64,000 nt of DNA from Artemisia argyi. Its lineage: Eukaryota; Streptophyta; Magnoliopsida; Asterales; Asteraceae. Position 1 is the first letter of the stretch; each line of letters begins with the position of its first letter. Where the stretch lies: the NCBI GenBank assembly GCA_030686995.1, contig CM060685.1, positions 26,422,065 through 26,486,064 on the forward strand. The letters are read 5' to 3'. The notes below the pieces were generated by a model. The model saw nothing but the letters and a program-made list of their open reading frames with translations, was not told where the DNA came from and made no database searches. The translations under genes were made by a program, and so were the position numbers. Of this stretch, positions 22,525 through 35,535 are shown in pieces.

Positions 22525-25500
22525 GTGTTTTCAGGTTTGATTGTTCTGCTTATGCGAAAAACACAGCATTTCCCACTTTTTCTTTTGTTAATCCTGAAGC
22601 AAGGAGCACAGCCATTGTGAGTAGCCACAAACTTCCATCATACTTCCCAACTTTCAAATGTGTTGACGGGCAACAAATCGTCTATTTTGAGGTTAGGCAG
22701 TACTTTTTTTTCTAAACATAACATGTACTTTATTAGATTATGTCGTGCATGTGCATACGCTATTTATGCATCTCACAAAAGTTGGTGAATATGGTAATTA
22801 GTTTCCAGCAGGAACATCATTTTATGGAACAGGTGAAGTTAGTGGACAGCTTGAAAGAACGGGCAAAAGGGTGAGTTTTCATCATTCATCTGTTTTCCAT
22901 AATAAATATTCTGACTTTTATATTCGTGTTAGAGTTTACCTTGTTTGGGAATAGATTTACACTTGGAATACTGATGCATGGGGATATGGGAGTGAAACTA
23001 CATCTTTGTATCAGTCACATCCTTGGGTTCTTGCCATTCTTCCTAACGGAGAGGCATTCGGGATTCTTGCTGATACAACAAAGCTCTGTGAGGTGCTTGA
23101 AATTCCTTACTTATATCATTGTTCCATTTTCTAAATGATTTTCCGAATGCTATATTATAGCCGTCATACACATACTTATAAGAATGCATTTTTATTTACC
23201 AGATTGATCTGCGTAAAGAATTAACAGCCAAGCTAATTGCCCCGTCTTCTTTTCCTGTGATTACATTTGGTCCTTTTGCTTCAGCAACCAATGTTTTGAC
23301 ATCACTTTCCCGTGCAACTGGTTAGTTGCTAAATTACGCATTACCTGATATTTGAAAGTTTGTCTTTTAAATACTGAATTTTGTCTTTTTATTGTATTTT
23401 GTAAATGCTTATATCTGGAATGACTCGTAATATGAGTTGGATTTTGGTGAATAGGAACTGTTTTCATGCCACCTAAGTGGTCACTGGGATATCATCAGTG
23501 TCGTTATAGTTATCTCTCTGATCAGCGTGTTCGTGAGGTACTTTAAACTTTGCTATTTGAGTCAACATTAAATGTTTGTACTATGAACATATCTTCAAGT
23601 GTCTTTTACAATGTAGGTTGCCAAAACATTTCGGGATAAAAGTATACCTTGTGATGTTATATGGATGGATATCGACTACATGGATGGATTTCGTTGTTTC
23701 ACATTTGACAAGGTATGTTCTCTTGCACTAGTGATTCTACATACTACATATATTTTAAAGTAGATTTCATCATTTTCTTAACCCAACCATCTGCTAATCC
23801 ACTTGTCAATCAAACATAATTATGCAATCTATTAATTCCTTCGAATTACTAGTTAATGTTAATAATGAAAGAACCTTCTCTGCTAATTAATCTTTATTAT
23901 TGTTTTTAGGATAATTATCCTAATCCACAATCTCTAGCGGATGATCTACATGAAACTGGTTTCAAAGCTATCTGGATGCTTGACCCTGGGATCAAGCATG
24001 AAAAAGGTTACTTCGTTTATGATAGTGGAACAGAAAAAGACGTATGGGTTCAAACAGCAGACGAGGAGCCATTTGTTGGTACACCTACTTCCCTTACTGT
24101 TCCTTAATATTTTATATTCAACTCTCATAAGTTTTATCTTCATTCAACAGGAGAGGTATGGCCCGGACCTTGTGTTTTTCCAGATTTTACTCAAGAGAAA
24201 ACTCGTTCATGGTGGGTTGATCTAGTAAAAGATTTTATAATATCCAACGGTGTGGATGGCATATGGAATGATATGAATGAACCAGCTGTTTTCCAGGTGA
24301 TATTTACACCTTTTACTTACGATTAACCGTTCTGGTTTAATATTTAATATCTGACCAGATCTGTTTTTCTTCACCAGTCCGTGACTAAGACGATGCCTGA
24401 GAGTAACATTCATAGAGGAGATGCTGAACTTGGTGGTCATCAGAATCACTCACACTATCACAATGTAAGCTACTTCATTTTTATATTAAGTATGTTTGTC
24501 ATTTAACAAGCCATTAATTACTCTAAAAGTAGTCTAGATGTGCTCCATTTGTCTCAAAATTTGTTCACATATGTTCGCACGGGCCACATATCCGGGATTA
24601 CGGGATATATACTAACATGACTTCTCTTTAAGGTGTATGGCACACTGATGGCAAGATCAACATATCAAGGCATGGAACTAGCTAAACCTAATAAACGACC
24701 GTATGTTCTCACTCGAGCTGGGTTTGTAGGTAGTCAGAGGTATGCTGCCACATGGACAGGAGATAATCAGTCTACTTGGGAACATCTACATATGAGCATC
24801 TCTATGGTACTCCAACTGGTAAGCTTCTATATATGCTGCATGGAAATTCCATACATTATAGTATAATTATTTGTTAACATTAGTATATGTTTGGTTTGAG
24901 ATAAATTTGTTTGGATTCATATTAGGCTAACTAATTGCCGTTCCATTCAGGGGCTTAGTGGTCAGCCATTTTCAGGGCCTGACATTGGTGGATTTATTGG
25001 CAATGCAACACCCAGATTATTTGCAAGATGGATGGGTATTGGAGCCATGTTTCCATTTTCTCGTGGGCATTCCGAAAAGGGAACTGTCGATCATGAGCCT
25101 TGGTCCTTTGGGGAGGAGGTGGGTCTATTGAAATTATTGTATTAATGTTAACTGATGCAGAAAAAGATGTGATTGCAGTTAATATCTCGTCATATTTTAA
25201 TGGGATAATTATATGACTAGATCATTGCCCTATGGTTTGTCACTTTTTAGACCAGGAGGTAATTTTAATTCGAAAATAGACCGGGCAACTTGTACAACGG
25301 GACACTTGTCAGCTTATGAAATTCGACAAGTGTCCCGTTGTACAAGTTGCCCGGTCGCCCGATCTATCGAAAAAGTTGCCCGGGCGACTGGTCTATTTTG
25401 GTAATTTTCCCTATTTTAATTATATATTTTCGTAATTTCACAGTGCGAGGAAATTTGTCGCTTAGCACTAAGGAGGCGATACCGCCTAATTCCACACCTG

Positions 25501-27770
25501 TATACACTTTTCTACCTGGCACATACCAAAGGTTCTCCAGTTGTATCTCCTACTTTTTTTGCTGGTATGCTTCTGTGCCTTAAATTTATTTGCATTTATT
25601 GTTAAGTTTGAGTTCAGTTACCTCAGTTTCATATGTTTTTTTTAAGCAGATACCAAGGATTCACGGTTAAGGACAAACGAGAGTTCCTTCTTATTAGGCC
25701 CACTTCTTGTATACGCAAGGTTTTTATTTCTTTTTCTCCTACTTTGACTTTTGCTTCATACAATTAGGCCTGATCTGATGCTCTAATGTCACAGCACTGT
25801 GAGTGTCTTGGGGTACATCAACTTCAGCATGTATTGCCTAATGGAACTTGGATGAGTTTTGATTTTAAAGATTCACATCCAGTAATGACTAATGACTTGT
25901 TTTGATGTATTTTCTATCTGTAATTATGTCTTGTCGACAGTCGAGGTTTTCACACTTTTGTGGATTTTTCAGGATTTACCAGCATTGTACCTACAAGGTG
26001 GATCAGTTATCCCATATGGTCCAGCTCATCAACATATCGGTGAATTTAATCCAAACAATGATCTATCTTTGCTTGTTGCTTTAGATGAAAATGGTAATAA
26101 TACGTGGCTATAACTCTACGAATAAGAAAAGTATAATATTTGTCGTTTTCTCCTATAATAGGTTGTTACCTATAACTGCAGGTAAAGCTGAAGGTGTTCT
26201 CTTTGAAGATGATGGTGACGGCTATGGATATATGAATGGAGATTATCTCCTGACAACATACGTAGCTGAGCTCAGATCTTCGGTCATCACAGTGAGTATT
26301 TCCAAGACTGAAGGATTGTGGAAGAGGCCAAACCGCCGCTTACATGTACACATATTGCTCGGTGAAGGTGCTATGGTATGTCTTTTTTTTGTACATTAAT
26401 TCCTTTGTATTTCATTTTTCTCTATTTTGGCTTTGAATAGTTTTACTTTGTGTTTTCAGGTCGATGCCTGGTGCACTGATGGAGACAACGTGCAGATCGT
26501 TTTGCCACCTGAAAATGAAGTATCTAAACTAGTTTCTGTTAACAAGAACAATTACAAGATTCGAATGGGTAAAACTTATTCTTCTTGTAATTACTTTTGT
26601 GTTCCATTAACATTGCATGTAGTGGTTATGTTCTTGTTTCTGTATACTTTTAAACTGCAGAAACCGCGAAGAGTATTCCTGATATGGAAAACGAGTCTGG
26701 AAGTGAAGAGATTAAGCTTCCAGAAATCCCAGTGGATATTAAAGGTGGTGAATGGGCTCTCAAAGCGGTTCCTTGGATCGGGGGTCGTATTATATCTATG
26801 GAGCACCTTCCGTCTGGTAAAACTAATGAGCCCAGACACTGAGACACACATGTGTTGCTAAAATTGCTAAAAAACTAATCATATGTTTCATTTTTGTTTC
26901 TTATCACAGGAACTCAGTGGCTTCACAGTCAGGTTGAAATCAATGGGTATGAAGAATACAGTGGTACCAAGTACCGTTCTGCTGGCTGTACCGAGGTGTA
27001 TACTGTCCTTGAGTAAGTTAATTCTGATTCCTTAGATAATTTTATAATCTTGAAAAGTTGCCTTTCCTAAATAGTCAAATTAATTTAAATCATGTTTCTG
27101 ATGCAGTCAAGATGTTGAGCAAACAGGAGTTATAGAATCTCTAAAAATGGAAGGTGATGTTGGAGGTGGATTATTTATTGAAAGAAAAATATCAATTCCA
27201 GAAGATAACCCTAAAGTTTTCAAGATTGACTCGAGTCTTGTAGCACGAAATGTTGGTTCTGGTTCAGGAGGGTATTCAAGGTTAATTTTTACCATCACTT
27301 TTTTTTTTAATTATTTTTTTTAACTTACTAATTGTGATCACAATCTTTGTCATTTCCTAGGGTTGTTTGTTTAAGAATACATCCAACGTTTTGTCTATTA
27401 CACCCATCCGAATCATATGTCTCATTTACTTCCATAAATGGGTCCAAGCATGACTTATTGCCAGAATCCGGCAAGCAGCTCTTTGAAGGGGATTTTCGTC
27501 CTAATGGTACGTTTCCCTCCAGTATTTCATTCAATGTCTTATTCTATATAGTTGGATGTCATCAATTTTACATTTTCAGGTGAATGGGTTCTCATAGACA
27601 ATGCCCTTGGTTTCGGTTTAGTCAACAAGTTCAGCATTAACCAGGTTAACAAGTGTCGTGTAACTTGGGACTCTGGGACTGTGAATTTAGAGCTTTGGTC
27701 ACAAGAGAGGCCTGTTTCAAAGAACTCTCCTCTTGGTATTTCTCACAGTTATGAAGTACGAATTATGTAG
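22470..27770 (+). CDS. HGL1: GH31 alpha-glucosidase, heteroglycan glucosidase 1-like (22 exons)
   Basis: Exons: 22470-22691, 22802-22870, 22955-23092, 23203-23320, 23455-23537, 23617-23712, 23910-24078, 24151-24296, 24378-24464, 24633-24818, 24951-25118, 25444-25564, 25650-25719, 25795-25881, 25973-26093, 26182-26375, 26460-26568, 26661-26816, 26910-27012, 27107-27280, 27361-27506, 27580-27770. All other junctions use GT-AG and keep frame. The product would be about 984 aa; Arabidopsis HGL1 is about 991. GH31 hallmarks are GIWNDMNEP (nucleophile D339) and ATWTGDNQS (acid/base D420). The family hydrolyses alpha-glucosidic bonds, and HGL1 is linked to cytosolic heteroglycan turnover. There is no clear signal peptide. 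Exon 14 is one base short: the usual splice gives a frameshift and stop at 25853-25855 after 577 aa. A GC donor at 25715 would restore frame with loss of two residues. So this is functional only with that splice, a sequencing error, or a young pseudogene. Confidence 0.95.
25119..25443. repeat. Perfect 30-bp inverted repeat in intron 11
   Basis: 25281-25310 (CCGGGCAACTTGTACAACGG...) is exactly complementary to 25325-25354, with a 14-base loop. Further GTTGCCCGG and AAAATAGACC/GGTCTATTTT matches lie outside it, up to about 25403. It looks like a small foldback MITE. Confidence 0.9.
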
Positions 27771-27776
27771 TGTAAT

Positions 27777-27807
<31 letters not shown>

Positions 27808-28475
27808 GAAAGGCTATGTAGTGCAATAATTGATCAACTGAGTTGTGTTTCTCTCGTAAAACCAGTAGCTGACTACCTCGGCAATAGCTTTCATGTCACA
27901 TCAATATTATATATCAACATATTACGGAAAATAGCATGAGTTTCATTGTCAAATGAGTTCTATTACAGCTTCATTATTGTCCAGTATCCTGAGATTTTAG
28001 AATGATATGATAACTAGTCAACTAGAAATCACGCAGCATTAAGATGCTGTCTCAAGATTAAAATTTGTAACCAAAGATCATCCAATTTTTGGGATAAAGT
28101 GATACGCCTACTCTTGGTACATGGATAACTATCATGTGTTTTATCTTTTGTTAGGACTAGAAGGGTACCCAATGCGGCGAAGGGTACGGGGTGACTGTTT
28201 GTGGTGAACAAATATTTTTTATTTTAAACCTTCTTTATTTATTATTGTCTCAAATACTTTAAAACGTAGTAGATATATGTTTTTTAAAATTAGAACATTT
28301 AAATTATTAATAGTGTAATGTGTGTTTAGAAGTTGAGATAAAACTGTGTTAGTTTGTGGCTTAGTTGGTAGGCTTTATATATATAAAATATGCATTAAAA
28401 GGTAGTTAATTGGGTTGTTATATCACATTGATTAAATAGACTATTGCAAATTCATGAGGTTCATAAATATTAGTG
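27771..28475. other. 3' flank of the GH31 gene
   Basis: A T-run lies at 27780-27807. 28101-28156 is the reverse complement of about 36256-36311, a shared dispersed repeat. No gene was recognised. Polyadenylation signals are not distinctive. Confidence 0.5.
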
Positions 28476-28480
28476 AATCT

Positions 28481-29175
28481 TGTTGGTTGTTATTTGTAAA
28501 CAAGTTCCCAGATTAGGGTTAAGATAATCAATAAGGTACCGGATATTCACTTGAAATCGTGGTATCACTTTCCAATAGAAACTATTCGACCCTATGCCTG
28601 GGTTACACGAATATCTCTATGGGATAAGACCAAGTGATGTTCTTGTTTTAGGCACAAACCAAGAACCAGATGCGTATTAGAGTGTTTAGGGTTTTGTGTT
28701 AATCGTATTGTAAAACATATGTCCATGCAGAATGATGTGACCTCTATTTATAATAGAGAATACTCAAACCCTAGCCCATGGTATTATGTATAATTAACGG
28801 CCCATTAATTATATCATAATAATTTCCATAATAATAGGGATCAGTGGAAATATTATCACTAGCAGTGGTAATGTTAACACATCAGTGGAAACGCTAGCAG
28901 CAGAATCACACTATTAGCAGAATGCTATTAGCAGCAAAATCAACTAGCAGCAGAATCAGCTGGCAGCAGAATCAGCTATCAGCAGAATCCTAGCAGCAGA
29001 TTCACAACACTAGCAACAGAGTCTACTAGCAGTACCCTTGATCAAGCAGTACCTTGATCAATACATAACCACTATTGAGTCAGGGGATTCAGTGACCAAA
29101 TGGGTGTATACTCCATACCTCCAAACCCATTACCAGGTGTGAATTGATCTCTCAAGTGCACTAAATTTTCCAACA
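28481..29175 (-). repeat. 3' LTR of the copia element
   Basis: On the plus strand it begins TGTTGGTTG and ends TTTCCAACA. The TATA box (complement of 28745-28752) and the CAGCAGAATCA repeats (about 28895-29030) match the other LTR. Confidence 0.93.
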
Positions 29176-29706
29176 ATCCTCCCCAAATTTAGTTCTCTAC
29201 CTTTGCATGAAAATTCAAACACAAAACCAAAACAAGTGCATAAATGAAAATATCCTGAGGATTGAATTTTCACATTAGTACATATACTTTCAAATATTGA
29301 AGAATCAGGGTGTTCTAAGAATTGAACCCTTCAACCCATTTGAATACCTGATGATAAATACACACAAGTTTTCAAACACTAAAATACTCCTGACACTATA
29401 TAAGCCATGTGTCCATATCCAATTCATAAATGTTGTAAAAGCTAAAAGTCCAAAGCTTCCTGAAGCGGCAAAACTTCAACATTCACATAGGTGGTTCATC
29501 TTTAATTCATGCTCCTGCTTAGCACTTTTTCAAAGAAAATTAACCATTAAGAAGTGAAGACTTCATCCTCCTTTCAGCAGGTAACAAGCACAACCTTGGG
29601 ATGTGTGTGATACATGTGCTTCAGTCCACTAAATGATTAGCTTTCCACATTGAACTCAGCTTCCAAGTTTCCTTAGAAGGGAGTTGGGTATCCTTGCATT
29701 CAGTGA
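29176..29706 (-). other. Untranslated 3' interior of the copia element
   Basis: Between the polyprotein stop and the 3' LTR. There is no coding frame, and it ends in the polypurine tract at the LTR edge. Confidence 0.7.
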
Positions 29707-32700
29707 CTAAGTTGGACTTAAACCCATCCCTTTAGCAGACTTCAAAACCAAGTCTCTAGCCAAACCCTTCGTCAAGTGATCAGCTAAGTTTTGTTGAGAT
29801 TTAACAAACATTATAGATACCACCCCATTCATGATAAGCTCACGAATCATGTTATGCCTAACACCTAAGTGTCTGGACTTCCCATTGTACATCTGGCTAT
29901 AAGCCTTTGCCAATGTAGCAGCACTATCACAACGGATAGAAATAGGTGCTATAGGTTTAGACCACAATGGAATCTCAAGAAGCAAGTTTTTCAACCATTC
30001 AGCTTCTTTGCCAGCAGCAGCTAAAGCCACAAATTCAGATTCCATGGTTGAACTGGTAATGCAAGTTTGTTTCTTGGATGCCCAAGAAATTGCACCTCCA
30101 CCAAGTAGGAATACCCAGCCACTGGTAGACGAATTGTCTTCAGTGTTACTGATCCAACTTGCATCAGTGTATCCTTCTAATACTGAAGGATAACCAGTAT
30201 ATGAGAGACTATAATCCATAGTTCTCTTCAAATACTTAAAGACCCTCTAAATTGCTTGCCAATGATGAGCACTAGGATTACTAGTATACCTGCTCAGTTT
30301 ACCCACAGCAAAAGCAATATCAGGCCTTGTACAAGTCATGGCATACATCAAGCAGCCAATCACCCTAGAATACTCAAGTTGAGATACAGCTTTGCCAGTA
30401 TTAGGCATTAGCTTCTCACTTGTATCCATGGGAGTACTCACTGGAGTACAATCAAAGTAATTAAATTTCTTTAACACCTTCTCAATGTAATGAGACTGAG
30501 ATATAGAAATTTTGTTACTTTCATGTTTAATCCTTATGCCAAGGATAACATCTGCCTCCCCCATATCCTTCATGGAGAACTTTGATGACAAAAATTCTTT
30601 TGTAAGATCAACTTGATTTTGGTCAGTGCCAAAGATCAACATGTCATCAACATATAGACAAATAATGACTCCTTTACCAGATTCATCAAATTTGCTATAT
30701 ACACATTTGTCAGTTTGATTAAGTAAATAACCACTAGACAAAACCACTTCATCAAACTTTTGATGCAATTGCTTAGGTGCATGTTTTAGTCCATAAAGAG
30801 ACTTAATCAGTTTACACACCTTGTTTTCATTGCCGGGCATGATGAAGCCCTGAGGTTGGTTCATGTAAACCTCCTCATCTAAATCACCATTCAAGAAAGC
30901 TGTCTTCACATCCATCTGATGAATAATCAGATTGTTAATTGATGCCAAAGCAATTAGCAATCTTATGGTACTGATACGTGCCACTGGAGCATAAGTATCA
31001 AAGTAGTCTATTCCTGACTTTAGTTTAAAGCCTTGAATAACTAATCTTGCCTTGAACTTTTCAACAGTTCCATCTACCTTCATTTTCTTTTTGAAAATCC
31101 ATTTGCTACCTAAAGGTTTGCAACCAGGTGGTAGATCAGTCAACACATAAGTGTTATTGCCCATGATAGAGTCCATCTCATCATTAATTGCTTCTTTCCA
31201 GAAAGCAACATCCTGGGACTTCATTGCTTCTTCAAATGTTTTGGGATCATCCTCCACAATGAAGCAATAAGAGTATTGGTCAGAGACCTCACTCCTTGTA
31301 CCTTCAATTAAGTATAATTGAAACTCAGGTCCAAATGACTTTGGAGTCCTCACCCTATTGCTCCTTCTGAGCTCAGGTTCAGGTTGTTGTTCCACAACCT
31401 CAGCAGGAACCTCATCAGCAGGAACCTCTGAAACACCATTGTCATTGGTTCCATTTGGAATCCTTTGACTTGGTCTAGGGATAGATGAGAATCTGTTCTC
31501 ATCAAAGATTGCATCCCTTGATTCAATTATTGAGTTAATTGAAACAGAATCATTAGGTTCTATAACATAAAACCTGTATGCCTTGGAATGCTCAGCATAT
31601 CCAACAAAGATGCATTCAATGCCTCTTTCACCCAAAGTTTTCTGCTTTGGATCAGGGAGTCTTACAACAGCCCTACAACCCCATATCCTAAGATAATTAA
31701 GGTTAGGTTTCTTTTTAGTCCAAAGTTCATAAGGGGTAACTTTGTTCCTTTTGTTGGGAACCCTATTTAATAAATAGCAAGCTGTTAACATAGCTTCACC
31801 CCAGAACCCTTGACTCAGCCCTGAATAGGACAACATGGAATTAACCATCTCCTTCAGCATCCTGTTTTTCCTTTCAGAAATACCATTTTGCTGAGGAGTA
31901 TAAGGGGCAGTCGTTTCATGGATTATACCAACAGACTGAAAATACAGAGTATCCATGTACTCACCTCCCCTATCAGTCCTTAATCTTTTGATCAGGGAAC
32001 TTTGTTGCAATTCAACTTCAGTTTTAAATACTTTAAATTTATCTAATGCTTCATCTTTAGAATGTAATAAATAAACATGACAAAACCTAGAAGCATCATC
32101 AATAAAAGTCACAAAGTATTTCTTATTCCCCAAATAGGGAGTAGCTTGTAAATCACAAAGGTCACTGTGAATTAACTCCAAAACTTTAGTTTCACGTTTT
32201 ACTCCTTGAAAAGGTTTCTTAGTTATCTTGTTCAACATACAAGTTTTACACTTTTCTGTGTTCATATCAAAAGCTTGTATTAACCCATCCTTGGACATAT
32301 CTTGCATTCTTTTAAAATGTACATGGCCAAGTCTTGCATGCCATAGGTTTGAATCATAAAATTTAGATGTAGATATAAAAGCAGAATCAATATTATCATG
32401 AACAATATTAAGTCTGAACATTTGATTACATAAATAACCAAAACCAATAAACACACCAGTTTTAGACAAAACAAACTTATCAGATTCAATAACCTGTTTA
32501 TAACCACAATTATTTAAAACACTACTAGAAACCAAATTCTTTCTAATATCAGGAACATGTAAAACATTAAATAAAGAAACAATCTTTCTAGAACTAAACT
32601 TCAACTCAACACATCCTTTTCCATGCACCAGGGCAGTTGACTCGTTTCCCATATGAAGAATAGAACCATCATTCATTGACTTATAGGTCTTGAACCAGCT

Positions 32701-33708
32701 TCTATCTTTACACACATGAATTGTTGCTCCAGAGTCAACCCACCACGCAACATCATCATCCTGCACAAAGTAAATGTCAGATATATATGTAACATAATAA
32801 ATCTTAAAAGACTTATTAAACACATTCTGACCTTTCAGAGAATTGGTGTTACCATTCCCTCCACTTGTGCCTGATCCATTGGATTTATTTCCAATTTTAC
32901 CACCCTTGCAATCTTTCCTGAAGTGTCCAGGTTTCCCACACTTCCAACAAGTCACCTTAGGTTTCTTGTTAAGATCAGATTTGGTGTTATCTTGATGCTT
33001 ACGCTTGCCCTTGTTGTCATTGTACTTGGTGGAGTTGTTATGCTCTACCATATTGACAACTGATGGACCAGTAGCAGTGCTACTCTTTGGCTTGTCAATG
33101 TCTTGAGCTTTGAGTGAATCCTCAATGCGCAAGTGACTGCCCAACTCAACAAGAGTTAACTCCTCCTTCTTATGCTTAAGCATATGCTTAAACTCTTTCC
33201 AAGAGGGAGGTAGTTTATCGATGATACAAGAGACTGAAATAGCCTCATCCATGTTCATCTTGTGTTGTGTGAATCGACCAAGTATACTAAGAATTTCATT
33301 GTATTGTTCCATGACAGGTCTAGAATCAACCATTTTGTAATTGTTAAAATTACTTACAAGGAACTTCTTACTTGATGCATCCTCAGCCATATACTTGGCT
33401 TCTAAGGAATCCCATAGTTCTTGAGAAGTTTCAACATTCTGATAAATATCAAATAGAGAATCAGACATACCATTGAGAATTAAACCTCTGCATATGTAGT
33501 CATCATTCTCCCACTTGCTCCTTGCCCTCATCTGATCCATAGTAGCATCATCTCCATGATCTTCTGGAATCTCAGTCGTGAGAACATACACCACATTCAT
33601 ACTTGACAATAAGAAGTGCATCTTCTTTTGCCATCTTCTGAAATCAACACCTTCAAACTTTGCCAACTTGGAAAAGTTAGCAGCCATTTGTCTCATAGCA
33701 GCAGCCAT
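29707..33708 (-). pseudogene. Copia Gag-Pol polyprotein with one amber stop
   Basis: ATG at 33708 opens 1153 codons to TAG (30247-30249). The same frame continues for about 179 more codons to the stop at 29707, for an expected 1333 codons. Domains in order are: Gag/UBN2 about 1-200; knuckle CWKCGKPGHFRKDC 254-267; protease DSGATIHV about 325-332; GAG-pre-integrase H/C motif about 457-490; integrase about 505-680 with HSDLCD, RTDRGGEY and ERKNR; reverse transcriptase about 850-1100 with YVDD at 1019-1022; and RNase H after the stop. The amber replaces a CAG Gln in IQRV and separates RT from RNase H. A Trp-to-Leu change is likely in KQLHQKF. It resembles Anthemideae copia proteins from memory. 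Confidence 0.95.
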
Positions 33709-33735
33709 TGATTATCACAAATAGTTTCTATTGAT

Positions 33736-34456
33736 TGTTGGTTGTTATTTGTAAACAAGTTCCCAGATTAGGGTTAAGATAATCAATAAGGTACCGGATA
33801 TTCACTTGAAATCGTGGTATCACTTTCCAATAGAAACTATTCGACCCTATGCCTGGGTTACACGAATATCTCTATGGGATAAGACCAAGTGATGTTCTTG
33901 TTTTAGGCACAAACCAAGAACCAGATGCGTATTAGAGTGTTTTAGGGTTTTGTGTTAATCGTATTGTAAAACGTATGTCCATGCAGAATGATGTGACCTT
34001 TATTTATAATAGAGAATACTCAAACCCTAGCCCATGGTATTATGTATAATTAACGGCCCATTAATTATATCATAATAATTTTCATAATAATAGGGATCAG
34101 TGGTTATCAGTGGAAACATTATCACTAGCAGTGGTAATGTTAACACATCAGTGGAAACGCTAGCAGCAGAATCACACTATTAGCAGAATGCTATTAGCAG
34201 CAGAATCAACTAGCAGCAGAATCAGCTGGCAGCAGAATCAGCTATCAGCAGAATCCTAGCAGCAGATTCACAACACTAGCAACAGAGTCTACTAGCAGTA
34301 CCTTGATCAAGCAGTACCTTGATCAAGCAGTACCTTGATCAATACATAACCACTATTGAGTCAGGGGATTCAGTGACCAAATGGGTGTACACTCCATACC
34401 TCCAAACCCATTACCAGGTGTGAATTGATCCCTCAAGTGCACTAAATTTTCCAACA
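33736..34456 (-). repeat. 5' LTR of the copia element
   Basis: About 721 bp; longer than the 3' LTR by a TTATCAGTGGA-type insertion and one extra 15-bp AGCAGTACCTTGATC unit. A minus-strand TATA box TATAAATA (complement of 34001-34008) lies downstream of a block of imperfect CTAGCAGCAGAATCA repeats (34158-34270). Confidence 0.93.
34001..34008 (-). promoter_or_regulatory. TATA box in the copia 5' LTR
   Basis: The minus-strand reading is TATTATAAATA. It lies downstream (in element orientation) of the CAGCAGAATCA repeat block, giving a conventional U3 promoter layout. Confidence 0.6.
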
Positions 34457-34461
34457 AATCT

Positions 34462-35535
34462 TACAATTAAAGAGATTAAAATTCATAATGTTACTTAACT
34501 CCTATTCATATGTATATGTTAGTTTGAAATCCTTCCAATTAAAGAAATGTTTTTGGTCTTATTTTTTTAAGACTTCCTTTTTAGGAATGGCCTAAATGCA
34601 TTATAATGTAGTTAAGATAAAGAATAATAAGATACAAAAACTTAATGTTTTAAATAGAATTACCACAAGTGACAGCAAAAAATTGAAGCTAGCAATTTGG
34701 GAGCCAAAAACTACTTCCTTTAGGTCGAGGAACCTTGTGAATTAAAAAGGGTATAGTCGAACTCGCGAAAAGGCCGCAAGACAAGAACTATGTTCATTCT
34801 GTTCATTCAAATATAGCGCCATGCCGCCACATATAAGCAACAACCGTTCAGATTATTTCTAAGCCAATTCAGTTTCTTGCTAGCTAGATCGAAAGTGCAG
34901 GAATTTAACCTATTTACTCCTCCTTAAAAAAAACCCAACCGGATTTGAAACTCAGATTCAAACGGATTCTATATGGGCATCACTCGCACAAAAAAGTTCA
35001 TTGTAATTGACTAATCTAATCACAACATCTTAATTACTTATGTACCACAAACATTCAACCAACACATAATATCTACTAAACATAACATCTTAACTACCAA
35101 CATAACGAATATAAATTCACATATACACAACTAAATCACGACATCTTAACTACTAACGTATCAAAAAAATCCAAAAATAAAAAGCAAAACCACAATATCC
35201 TAATTACGTATACAAAACTTAACATCTAGCAGGAACATAACATCTAAAAATCACAATAGACTAATTACTAACGTACCGAATACCTCCCACATTTACCTTT
35301 CTCTTATACATTCCATCGAACATCTTCTATGTGGCCTTCAACTACCAGCACTGAATTTGTCGGACTCCGTTTACCACCATCGACAACAATGACGACCACT
35401 GCAACGGTAGGCAGCGGCTGAAACAAAAAAAAATTGCCAAAACGCTTAAAAGGTAAGATCTACAATTAAAATATACAAACCTATATAAGAAAACCTTCAA
35501 AAGTTTTTTAATATAGATAGATCTAACAAAAACAT
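34462..35535. other. AT-rich non-coding region
   Basis: No gene or complete repeat was recognised. Frequent ATCTTAACTAC-like phrases (about 35020-35260) give it a low-complexity look. Confidence 0.45.

Larger units (their letters stand above)
28476..34461 (-). mobile_element. Ty1/copia LTR retrotransposon, nearly intact, with TSD AATCT
   Basis: LTRs at 28481-29175 and 33736-34456 are flanked by AATCT at 28476-28480 and 34457-34461. The polyprotein reads on the minus strand, so 33736-34456 is the 5' LTR. A purine tract (complement of CCTCCCCAAATTT, 29177-29189) adjoins the 3' LTR. By eye the LTRs differ by about 7 substitutions plus a few repeat-unit indels (about 1%), which implies a recent insertion. 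No canonical TGGTATCA primer-binding site is visible next to the 5' LTR. Confidence 0.95.

Noticed and set aside
28356..28372. TGGCTTAGTTGGTAG, resembling a tRNA/SINE A box
   Set aside because: No B box at the right distance and no cloverleaf; a single motif match.
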